Assembly (NCBI GenBank): GCA_022828595.1
Contig: JAKGHH010000006.1
Span: 13,574,499-13,638,498 of the forward strand
Origin: Nelumbo lutea
Lineage: Eukaryota > Streptophyta > Magnoliopsida > Proteales > Nelumbonaceae
DNA length: 64,000 bases
Direction of reading: 5' to 3'
The position numbers and the translations under genes are program-made. The notes beneath the pieces are model-generated. The model did no database searches and was not told the origin of the DNA. It worked only from the letters and a program-made list of their open reading frames with translations. Shown here in pieces: positions 36,701 to 48,700 of this stretch. Numbering within the stretch: position 1 is the first letter of the stretch; each line of letters begins with the position of its first letter.

Positions 36701-39700
36701 CAGGTTTGTTACACAGCTCAAGAAAGCTATTTATGGACTTAAACAGTCCCCTCGTGCATGGTTTGGAAGACTCAGTGAAGTAGTGAAGTGTGGCATGAAA
36801 CAATGTCAGGTTGATCATTCAGTATTCAGCTATGATTCTGATGCTGGGAAGATTTTTTTGTTAGTGGAATACGTAGATGATATTGTTATTACTAGCAGTG
36901 ACAAGTTCAGGATTGATAGGTTGAAGACCTTTTTGCATGACTGCTTCCAGACAAAGGATCTTGTTGGTAAACTAAGATGTTTCTTAGGGATAGAGGTAGC
37001 AAGGTCCAAATATGGTATTAACTTTTTCCAGAGGAAATATGTCCTTGATCTACTGGAGGAGACAGGGTTGTTGGGTGCCAAACCAGCTTAAACACCCATG
37101 GAATTGAATGTGTTAAGCTGAGTAGTGATACAAGTGAGGAGTTTGAAGATCCAGGAAGGTACAGAAGGTTAGTGGGTAAGCTAAACTACCTAACCATTAC
37201 TCGACTAGATATTTCATTTGTGGTTAGTGTGGTGAGTCAGTTTATGCAAAATCCTTGGGTTCTACATTGGGATGCAGTTCTAAGGATTGTAAGATACTTG
37301 AAGGGAGTTCCTAGTCGTGGTTTTCTATACAAGAATGGTGGAAAACTTGAAATAGAAGGATACACCGATGCTGATTGGGCTGGTTCTATATTTGACAGAA
37401 GGTCCACTATAGGTTATTGTACCTTTCTTGGGGGTAACTTGGTGACATGGAAGAGTAAGAAACAGACAGTGGTGGCAAGAAGCAGTGCAGGAGCTGAATA
37501 CAAAGCCATGGCACATACAACTTGTGAATTGGTGGTTGAGAAACCTTGTATAAGAGATGGGGATCAATTGACACACCAATGAAGCTTTATTGTGACAACC
37601 AAGCTGCAGTCCACATTTCCTCTAATCCAGTTTTTCATGAGAGAACAAAACACATAGAAGTTGATTGTCACTGTGAGAGAGAAGGTTCTTAGTGGAGTAA
37701 TAAGTACAGCTTATGTTAACATAGAAAGCCAATGGGTAGATCTGTTCACCAAAGGGTTGAGTCGGGCAAGAGTGGACTACACATGTAACAAGCTGGGATT
37801 ATATGATATGCACTCTCCAGTTTGAGGGGGAGTGTTAATGTCGGTTATATTTGTCTTTTTGTTTATGTTTAATATGAGGTGTAATATTGAGTTAAGTGAT
37901 GTGTCCCATACTTTAGGGGCACAAGAGTCAAATTGTTTCTGAAAAAGAAAGCTAAATACATCCTGGTCAACTGGAGAGGTTAGATTTTTCTCTCTTTTTC
38001 AAACTAGCCTTTCTCTCATCATTCTTCTTCTTTCTTCCCCTCTCTTTTCTCTTTCTCTCTTTCTCTCTTCTTTATCTTTTCTTCTCTGTTAATCTGAAAC
38101 TAACAGGTATACAAATCTGAATTTTGTCAATTTGTTATAATTGAAGGTTATTTATTTAATGGAAATCAATTATGCATTCTTGAAGGGTCACTATGGGAAC
38201 AAATCATATGAGAGATGCATGGAGGAGGGTTAACAATAAAGGGACGTGACTCAGTTTTTGTTGTGGATGATCGATTTTTGAAGATGGCACACTTTATCCC
38301 ATGTTATAAGATAGTTGATGCTACTCATGTAGCGGATTTGTTCCTAAAAGAAGTTGTGCGACTAGATGGGGTGCCAACATCTATAGCTTCTGACCAAGAT
38401 GTGAAGTTTTTTGGTCGCTTTTGGAGAATGGGCAAGCGGAGGTTGTTAATAGAAATTTGGGTAATATGCTAAGGAGTTTTGTGGGAGAAGAGATCATGTG
38501 AAGATATGGGATCAGGTCCTGCACCAAAGTGGCAATCAACTTCAATATGCTTTGTTCTCTTGTGAAAGACTGGATTAGAAGAAATGTGGACTGTGGCTTG
38601 GTTATCACAGTACAACCTCATGGGTCTGTAAACTGAGAACCCCAGCTCCTGCAAAAGATTTTTCAGCCACACTAGTTCACATGTAGTATGAGCCATGGCC
38701 TTGTATTCAGCTTCAACACTACTTCTTGCTACCTCAGTTTGTTTATTGCTCTTCCAAGTTACTAGATTACCACCAAGGAAGGTACGATACCCTGTAGTGG
38801 ATCTCCTATCAAACACAAATCCGACCCAAACAATATCTGTGTACCCCTCTATCTCAAGAGTTCCTCCACTCTTGTATAACGGTCCATGATCTAGAGCTCC
38901 CTTCAAGTACCTAACAATTCTTAGAACTGCCTCCCAATGTGAAACTCAAGGGTGTTGCATAAACTGACTCACCATACTTACTGCAAATAATATATGTAGC
39001 CGAGTAATAGTCAGGTAGTTCAGTTTACCCACCAACCTCCTTTACCTTCCAGGGTCATCAAACACTTCACCTGTATCACTACTCAACTTGACATTTGGTT
39101 CCATGGGTGTTTTAGCTGGTTTGGCACCCAAAAACCTTATTTCTTCAAGTAAATCAAGGGCATACTTTCTTTAGCACAAGTTAATACCATGCCTTGACCT
39201 TGCAACTTTTATTCCCAAAAAATATTTCAATTTACCCAAATCTTTTGTTTGGAAGTGATCATGTAGAAAGTTCTTCAACCTATCAATTCCACTGCTATCA
39301 CTACCAGTTATGACCATGTCATCCAGATACACCACTAACAAAATCTTCCTAGCTTCTGATTCATAACTAAACACATAATGGTCTACTTGGCACTGTTTCA
39401 TGCCAAAGTCCCTCACTACTTTACTGAATTTGCCAAACCACTCACGTGGAGATTGTTTTAGCTCATGCCTTCTTAAGTCTGCAAACTTTACCATCCTCTC
39501 CTTAAGCAACAAACCCTGGTGGTTTCTCCATATATACCTCCTCAACAAGATCTCCATGTAAGAAGGAATTTTTGATGTCATGCTGAAAGAGGGGCTAATC
39601 ATACATTGCTGAGTGAAATCAACACCCGAACTGAACCAATCTTAGCAATAGGAGAGAATGTCTCCATATAGTCAACACCGTACAACTAAGAATAGCCTTT

Positions 39701-42700
39701 GGCCATTAACCTGGCTTTCAACCATTCTACACTGCCATATGGAAGATATTTCATTGTGTATACCCACTTACATCCAACAACATGCTTACCAAGAGTGAGA
39801 GTGGTAAGCTCCCACATGTGATTGTGTGCCAGTGCAAACAATTCCTCTTCTATTGCTTGTTGCCACCTTGGAGAGGTAATGGCTTCTTCGACATTCTTAG
39901 GAATGGAAACAAATGATAACAAAGATATAAACTATCGATGGGAAGCAGAAAGGTGAGCAACAAGAAAACATAATAGGAAATAGCATGAAATGTACAACTA
40001 CGTTTACCTTTCCTCAATGCAATAGGAAGATCAAGGTCAGGAGGAGGAGGTGCAACTACAGGATCCGTTGAGGAGGGCTGAACTAGAGGAGGGGTCGGTG
40101 CTCTTCTGTAAGTATACTCTTGTGTGATTGGTGGCCTTTTTAGTATTAACCTACATTGGAAAAGACGTTGACTGAGACGTGACATTAACCGTAGGAAGGG
40201 GTCCTCAATTGGAACTAGAAGAGGAAACACTGGAGTAGGAAGAGGAACATTAGAACTAGGAAAGAATGGAATATACTCAAAGAAAGTGACATCAGAACAG
40301 ACAAAGGACCGATGAGAGCTAGGGTTGTAATACTTATACCCTTTCTAGGTTTTGGAGTAGCCAAGAAAGATGCATTTTGAAGCATGTGCATCTAACTTGT
40401 CCAGCCTAGGTCCTAAATTCTGAACAAAATAAACACAACTAAAGACTCTGGGAGTAAGAGGGAATGGAGAAAGAGTAGGGAACAAGATTGAGAAAGGAGA
40501 TTGACTTCCAAGGATAGACATGGGCAACCCATTGATGAAAAAACATGATCTAAGGACAACATCACTCCAAAAACACTTTGGAACATTCATATCAAGCATA
40601 ATAGACCAAGCATTTTCAGGTAAGTGTCGATTCTTCTATTCAGCCACACCATTCTATTGTGGGGTATAAGAACAAGAAGTTTGGTGAATTACCTCGTGGT
40701 GCTCTAAGTATTGCTAAAATGCTATTAAGGTGTATTCTTTTGCATTATCTGAGTGAAGAATTTTAATATGAACGCCAAATTGGGTACGAATTCAGCATGA
40801 AACTTTTGAAAAATAGAAAACAACTCATTTTTGTCTTTCATAAGATAAAGCCATGTCATCCTTGAATAATCTCATCAACAAAATTTACAAGGTACTTGTA
40901 GCCATTGTACGACACTACTTTATTTGGACCCCAAACATCTAAATGAAGTAAAGAAAAGGACTTAAAGCACGACTATCAACTCTAGGACTAAAAGAGACTC
41001 TATGGTGTTTTCCAAGCTGACATGACTCACAATCCAATGATGAAAGATGACTTAAATAAGGAACCAATAACTTCAGGGCCTTAAGTGATGGATGACCAAG
41101 TCTATAGTGCCACTGGAGAGGAGTAAGAGAGGATTGAAGAGCTACTTTCGGACCACCACCATTAAGGTAATACAATCTACTTGCTTCATGCCCTCCACCA
41201 ATCTTCATCCCCGTCTTGAGATCCTGAAACACACAAGAAAAGGGATAAAAGGTTATAGAACAATTAAGTGACTTGGTTAATATACTAACAGAGACAAGGT
41301 TAAAGGGAAATTTGGGTACAGGTAAGATAGAGGGTAAAGATAAAGAAGTGAGATCAGCATCACCAACACCATAAATGGGAGAGGTAGAACCATTAGCAAG
41401 GGTAATTGTTTGGGACTTAGAGTCCTAGTCATATGATCAAAAGCTCTAGAGTCAATAATCCAATGTAAGGGTTTGGATGCCAAGCAAGGCATACCTAAAT
41501 ATGCAAGAGTAATTGTGTTATGTTGAAAGGATGTCTAAAGAAACTCCTCATACTCCTCACATGGGACACTCACCATTTCATTCCCAAAAGCATCTATAGA
41601 TGTGGAGGGTGTCAGATTATCCTGTTGGTTCTCACTCACTATACCACCACCACTAGTCATAGCATGATTGGCCTAAGTGTTGGGTGGACCATGTAAGTTA
41701 TTGTTGAAACTGAAGAGAGGAGAGGAGACTTGTGTGTTTCGGCAATGAGGGTTATGAGAAGAGTTTTCGAACAGTCTCTATCTCAGCCCTCTAACACTGT
41801 TTTATTAGATATTTTTGAGTAATTACAAAGAGGCCCTTAGTTGGGCAGAATGTGCAAAGAACTCAAAAAAAAAAACTTAACATTAACAGGATGGGCCCAA
41901 AATAACAAGAAGAATAAACAACCTATGGGCCATTCGGCCCATCTTCTCTACACTCCCCCTCAAGCTGAGCATAGATGTTAATCATGCCAAGCTTGCTGGT
42001 ATCATGCTGAAGTTTTGCCTTGGGAATGCCTTTGGTAAGAAAATCTGCCAACTGTCCTTCAGATGTGATGAAAGGAAGACACACTTCACCCGAAGAGACC
42101 CTTTCCCTAATGAAGTGTCGATCAACTTCAATATGCTTGGTTCTATCATGTTGCACTGGGTTGTGAGCAATGTTGATGTCCGCCTGATTATCACAGTATA
42201 ACATCATTGGCTTGTCATATTCAACTCCAAGTTCTTCCATCAAAGATTTTAGCCATAATAATTCAGAAACCCCATGTGCCATGGCCCTGTATTCTGCTTC
42301 AGCAGAAGACCGGGCAACAACCGATTGTTTCTTGCTTCTCCAAGAAACAACATTACCAGCTACCAAGCTGCAATACCCAGATGTAGATCTTCTGTCATCA
42401 ATGTTCCCGGCCCAGTCAGCATCGGTGTAAGCTTCAAGTTTGATATGACCATGCTTGGCAAACAGAATACCCTTTCCTAGGGAGCCCTTCAAATAACTTA
42501 GGATTCTCTCTGCAGCTTCCAAATGAGTGTCTCGAGGAGCATGCATGAATTGGCTAATGCAACTGACTGCATATGCAATATCTGGCCGAGTCATGCATAG
42601 ATACAAAAGTTTCCCAAGAAGTCTCTGAAAGATTCCTTTGTCTTCTAACAATGTCCCTTCTGAGGCTGAGAGTTTATGACTCATATCAATAGGAGTAGCC

Positions 42701-45700
42701 GCAGGTCTAGCACCCATCTTTCCAGTTTCAGAGAGCAAGTCAAGAACATACTTTCTTTGGGAGATAAGAATCCCATCCTTGGATCAAGCCACTTCTATGC
42801 CAAGAAAGTATCTCAATTCCCCCAAATCTTTAATCTCAAACTCTGTATGGAGAAAAGATTTTAGATCTTGAATTCCTGAGGCATCATTACCCGTCACTAC
42901 AATATCATCTACATACACAATGAGGTATACTGCCAGAGGTCCACTCCTCTTCACAAAAAGAGTATGATCGGACTGTGTCTGCACATAACCAAAGTTAACA
43001 AGTGCTGTTCTAAATCTCTCAAACCATGCCCTAGGGGACTATTTTAGTCCATAAAGAGATTTCTTCAGCCTGCATACCTTCCCTTTTATATTAGTTCCAT
43101 ACATCCCTGGAGGAAGAGACATGTAAACCTCCTGATGTAATTCACCATTCAGAAATGCATTCTTCACATCCAATTGATAAAGGGGCCAGTCAAAGTGAGC
43201 AGCTAAAGATAGAAGAACCCTCACAGATGTCATCTTGGCAACAGGTGCAAAAGTCTCTAAATAATCAATCCCATATGTCTGTGTATAGCGTTTTGCAACC
43301 AGCCTGGTCTTGTACCTTTCAATGGTACCATCAGCTCTGTATTTGATAGTAAAGACCCACTTGCAACCAACAGAAGATCTTTTATTTCTCAAAGGATACT
43401 TGCTTCTACAATGCTTTGACAATTCACAAGACTCACAATGAAGACCGGACAGACTAATTCCCTTAAACAGTTCAGGGAATAGATGACTCAAAGCCAAAAA
43501 AGACAGATGACCAAAACGACAATGACACAACATAATCTGATTAATAGACTCGGAAGAGACAGATCCAAGAGCAACATTCCCAAGATGATCAGTGCATTGT
43601 CCCGGAGTATCAAGCAGTTATATTCCGTTCGCCTCATGGCCACTCCCAATCACCTTCTGAGACTCCAGATCCTGAAAAACACAGTAGGAAGGAAAAAAGG
43701 TTACACAACAGTTTAATGACTTGGTTAAACTGCTCACAGACAACAAATTTGTATTTAGTTTAGGTACATGAAGGGCAGAAGGGAGGTACAAGGAATCTGT
43801 AGCCTTGATGGTTCCCTTACCAGAGATAGGGGCAAGTGAACCATCAGCTAAAGTGATTTTATCACGACCAGGAAGTAAGTCATATGGAACAAACAAGGTA
43901 GACAGATTGGTCATATGGTCAGAAGCACCTGAGTCAATAATCCAAGGGATCTTGAGATTACCTGAAGAAGTAGCATGATTAGCAGAAGCCCTTATACCTG
44001 AATGAGCAAATGCTGAAGTAGTAGATTTTCCTGAAGGGTCGGTAGCAGAGGTCACATCACTCAGCTGACTGATCATCTTCCCAAACTTTTCATATTCTGC
44101 TCTCATGGCTGCCAACTGTGCAGAAGCAGACATCTCTTCACTATTTGGCCCGACAGCTACATTTGCACTTCCTGATCTTTTACTATCATATTTTTCTGAG
44201 ACCTGATGGGAACAAGATTAGGATGTAACTTCCAGCACTTGTCTTTGGTGTGCTTCGGCCTCTTGCAGTACTCACATACAACTTCTTTCTTTCCTGTGCC
44301 ACTAGAAGTTCCAACATTCCCTTTAGTTTAATCCCCATATTGGCAAAGTGATCATTAATATCAGCCCCTTCAACCTGTACAGCCCTTCTGCTCTCTTCAC
44401 TACTCACCAATGCATAAGCTTGTGACAAAGATACACACTCCTTGGAAAGAATATTCTGTTTTGTGATATCATATTCCGGGTTTAGTCCGGTTAAGAACTC
44501 AAATACCCTGTTTCTTTCAACCAGTTTCCTGTAGGTCTCTGCATCATTGGTGGTGTCCCAGGTTACAGCTTCTATCAAGTCTACTTCTTGCCACAAAGAC
44601 TTCAAAGTTGAGAAGTATACAGATAATGGTTTCTCCCCTTGTCTCAGATTCTTCACATCACTTCTCAACTTATAGGCTCTAGCCACATTTAGTTTTTGGG
44701 AATAGGTTTCAGCAACACTATCCCATATTTCCTTTGCTGAATTCATCCATAGATAGTGTTGGCTGATCTGTGGCTGCATTGAGTTCACAAGCCACCCAAT
44801 GACAGTGTAATTTTCTTGCATCCACTTCTCATAGGATGGATCATCTTCTGGGGGAGCCTTCTTACTCCTGGAAATGAACCCCCACTTTCCTCTACTACAA
44901 ACATGAATCTTTACTGATTGTGACCATGCCAGATAATTAGTTCCATCTAGCTTAACTGTGGTCACAGTCAATAAGGAATCACTTGGAGTCCCCTGACCCA
45001 GTCCATATTCAGCACCACTTTTGTTTTCAAACTCTGAGGAGTACATCATGTAAACACTCCAAATATGATTTCAGATGACTTCTACAAGTATGCTGGATAA
45101 GAACAAGCAATAACTGAGTTCAGCCGACCACAAGGAGACAACACACTGAGTTCAGCCGACCACAAGGAGGCAACACACTGAGTTCAGGCTTCAAGAAGAA
45201 ATCAGAAACTCCTAGGCACTGTGCACTTAGCCGAAGTACCTTTTCAAGGTTGTACACTCAGCCAAGAAGAGTAAGTACCAATCGGTATTGCTGAATAGGC
45301 CTTTTCACAAACACAGTGTGGGCAATAGAGACAACCCCACTGTCAAAGAAGAGAAAAGACCCCAAAAACTGTTCGTACAGCCCTCTAAAAACAGCCGAAC
45401 AAGAGTAACAATACACAGCCTTGTTACAAGGATGTTTCAACAGGTTTTAACAGTCCAAGAAGAAGAGAAAAACAGCCCAGAAATTTCTGGGTTAAACCAG
45501 ATTTAATGCAGTTGAAGGTAGTACAGAACAGCTAGGATTTTCGAACACTTCAACAGTCCAAACACAGTCGAAGGTAATGCAAAACAGAACTAGAAAAACT
45601 GAGCACAACTTACAGTTCGAGCTTCAGCAGTCCAAACACAGTCGAGCTTCAAAAACAGAACCGAGCTGTTCCCCTTCCCTTTTTTTCTTCTTCTCTGATT

Positions 45701-48700
45701 CTTCCTGGTTACCGAACCCCTTCTCCAAGAGATTCTAGTATTGGGCTTGTCCAATGACCTCCAAGAATCAGGTAGTATGTGACTAAGCCTCCAGCCCTAG
45801 GACGTTCAAGTTCAGATATGCTCTGATACCATGTTGAAACTAAAGAGAGGAGAGGAGACGTGTGTTTCGGCAATGAGGGTTTTGAGAAGAGTTTTCGAAC
45901 AGTCTCTATCTCAGCCCTCTAACACTGTTTTATTAGATATTTTTGAGTAATTACAAAGAGGCCCTTAGTTGGGCAGAATTTACAAAGAACTTAAAAAAAT
46001 AACTTAACATTGATAGGATGGGCCCAAAATAACAAGAAGAATAAACAACCTATGGGCCATTCAGCCCATCTTCTCTACAATTATAACAGAACTTAACAGT
46101 ATGCCCCTCTAATCCACAACATGTGCACCTTCTAGGACCAGTACTCTGTCCTCTACCATGACCTTCCCCTGAATCTCGACCTTCACTCCGACCACTAGTA
46201 CGGTTGAACATAGGACCACTTCGGTTCCCTGGAAATCCATGACCACCTCCACCACCTTTATTTCCGCAACCTCCTCCTCTTGCCACCACGAAAATAGACT
46301 TGTCTGAGAGAGTGGAAGGCTCTGTAGGTTCAATATAAATCCTCCAGAGTTGAGCAAACACCTCCTCAAGAGAAGAGAGAGCAGATCCACCTAATATTTT
46401 TGCTCGAATAGGTTAATATTCAGATTTTAAACCCACTAAAAACCTTGTCAAGAAGTGATTGGTGTAGTCTAGACATCACTATGTATAAGCTCAAAGGGAG
46501 AGGTAGCATGCTCAAACATGTGAGGAAAAGGTAAAGTATGACTCTTAAACAACTGCAGACAGACGACCCAACCTATGCTCCTTCCCTTTCACCTTCCTAG
46601 TGTTCCAATCCTGAATAAAACATTCATCATGAAAAAAGGTTAGAATGTTACCTTCATCAACTAAATGGCCAACAAAAGTTATATTTGTAGTGAGATCAGG
46701 AACAAGAAAGGTTTTGGTAAGAGGGAAGATGCGGTGGGTGAAACCTTAAGAGATAGATCATTGCTACCAATGATGTTTAACTTTTCACCATTGGTAGTAA
46801 CAATATGTTTGCAATGGGTTTTAATAAGGTTACTTGGTTGAATGTTTTCCTTAACCCTAAATCCCAAAGAATCACCTTTAACAAAAGAATCACCACCAAG
46901 AGAAGATTTCTTACTTCCATGTGCTACAACAGTAGTGTCAATCCCATAGGTTGATCCATCTAGTTTCACAGGAACAATATCAACTCTATCAGAGGCCATT
47001 TCAGCAAGGAAACTGTTGGTTCGGCTTATTTAATGTATATTTTAGTCATTGTTGGGTCTTAAGTCATTAGTTATTGGGCCTAAACTTGTTTAATGTTTTA
47101 TTTGTCTTGGTGTCCCATCACTAATTAGGGGCATTCTGGTCCATTCATGTAACATTATGTGATAAACATATATATGAGATAGTAGGTTCGGCTGAAAGGT
47201 TTAGAGCCGCCATTCTCAAACTTTCTCCTCTTCTTCTTCTCTTCTTCTTCTTCGGCTGCTGTGTTCCAGCAAACATGGCATCAGAGCATTAATCCATCTC
47301 CTGGTTACAGCCGCCGCCACCTTTTCTACTCTTATTTATTCCTTCTTTTTTCTTCTCTATCTTTGTCGCTATGAAGAAACCCTAGGGTTGACCGTAGAAT
47401 ATAGCAAGATCTGTATCTAGGGTTTCTCTTGGTTGTAGGGCCCAAGTGGAGTTTGTCCCAGAAGTTGATGCCCTACTAGACTCCTTACAATAGGTAGTAG
47501 CCATTCTAGGTGGAAGGACTGATTTCGGCAGTCCTAGTACAAGTCGTAGGGGTGATTATAGTCTACAATAGCAGAAGTCAAAGCCCAGTAGAAGTCAACA
47601 CAGTGCAGCGGTGGGTTGCTCTTGGTTTCAGATCTAATACGAGTTCTCAGGAATGTAACAACCTTGGTAAGTCTGAAACAGTATTCTTTGTACTGAGTTT
47701 GCAATCGTGATCATTGTAAGAGGGAGGAGATGTCTTCAATATCGGGGGAAGAGTCTTCTAGGGATAATAGATCTGGTGGGAGGTCTCCTAATCTAGAAAA
47801 TCCAAATCTGCACAGCTTGCAGATCACCAGTGTGTTGTTGGATGAATACAATTTCAGAGAATGGTCTGTTTCTGCCATGCTCTTCATTACTTCTTGGGAA
47901 CTCACCAGTTATTTAGATGGGCAGAAGAAGGAACCTGAAGTGGGTAGTGTGGAGTATACAGTTTGGCGTAAGGAGAATGCTACTGTTATGTCCTGGCTGC
48001 TTGCTTTAATGACTCCAAGAGTAGCCAAGACTGTTCAACACTTTTCCACTACTGCTAAGATTTGGGAGAAAGTGTCTAAAACTTATGGACAGAGAAAGAA
48101 CAATGCCGGAATTTATAGGCTAAACCAAGACATTGCTGCCTTGAGACAAGGAGTTATGATAGTTGCAACGTATTTTGCAACCCTAGAAGGACTCTGGGAA
48201 GAGCTTGATCACCACCTTATTCTTGATTGGGAGAATGCCAAAGACAAGGAGAGGCATGACAAAAAAATTGAAGAGGGTAGGGCCTTTAAGTTCTTGGTTG
48301 GTTTAAACCCAAGGTATGAGAGCATAAGGTCTCAAATTTTGGGAAGGGATGAAATTCCAGATTTACATCATGTTTATTATCTAGTAAGGAATGAAGAGGT
48401 TAGGAGGAAAGAGATGCAAGTTGACACTCAAATACAGCCTAGTTGAACAACCTGTTGAACATTCAGCCCTGATTTTTTCAAATCAAAAGGGGAACAAGTA
48501 TTCAGACAAGAGGCATCTTAAGTGCACTCATTGTGGAGGTGAAAGGCATGTAAAAGAGACGTGTTGGGTTCTTTATCCTCATCTGAAACCAGCTGCCTTG
48601 AGGAAAGACAAGAAGCACCAGAAGGGTTAAGCAGCAAGTGGGAACCTTGTTACTAGTCACAGTGGTGATAGTACAAAGAACACATCAACAGTTGCTTCTT

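Larger units (their letters stand above)
33107..38105 (+). mobile_element. Ty1/copia element N, both LTRs, inserted in a gypsy fragment
   Basis: The 5' LTR starts TGTTAGTGTCG at 33107 and loses its right end and primer site near 33300. Gag, knuckle, protease, integrase, RT and RNase H follow, all broken. The polypurine tract TTTGAGGGGGAG precedes the 3' LTR at 37833-38105 ending CTAACA. The gypsy Pol continues across the two flanks (RNase H before, integrase zinc region after). No clear 5-bp duplication is seen. It is the same family as M. Confidence 0.85.
41702..46079 (-). mobile_element. Ty1/copia element E, both LTRs, integrase deleted, inserted in gag of F
   Basis: This 4,378-bp element has a 5' LTR at 45832-46079, a primer site complement GCTCTGATACCA at 45820-45831, gag, protease, GAG_pre-integrase fused directly to RT, RNase H, a polypurine tract and a 3' LTR at 41702-41952. 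The flanks are GTTAT (41697-41701) and ATTAT (46080-46084). The F zinc knuckle reads across the join (KFCYN then LHGPP). The LTRs differ by roughly 4%, mostly in an A-run. It cannot encode integrase. Confidence 0.92.
38522..46465 (-). mobile_element. Ty1/copia element F, both ends lost, split by element E
   Basis: On the minus strand gag enters at about 46460 ([17 protein letters not shown]), reaches the knuckle at 46085, is interrupted by element E (41702-46079), and resumes at 41701 with NLHGPPNT. Protease, pre-integrase, integrase and RT follow, with RNase H ending at HIEVDCHFG near 38524. Neither LTR is present. The left side abuts a gypsy fragment and the right side abuts fragment Q. It has many stops and is of the M/N/D/J family. 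Confidence 0.85.
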
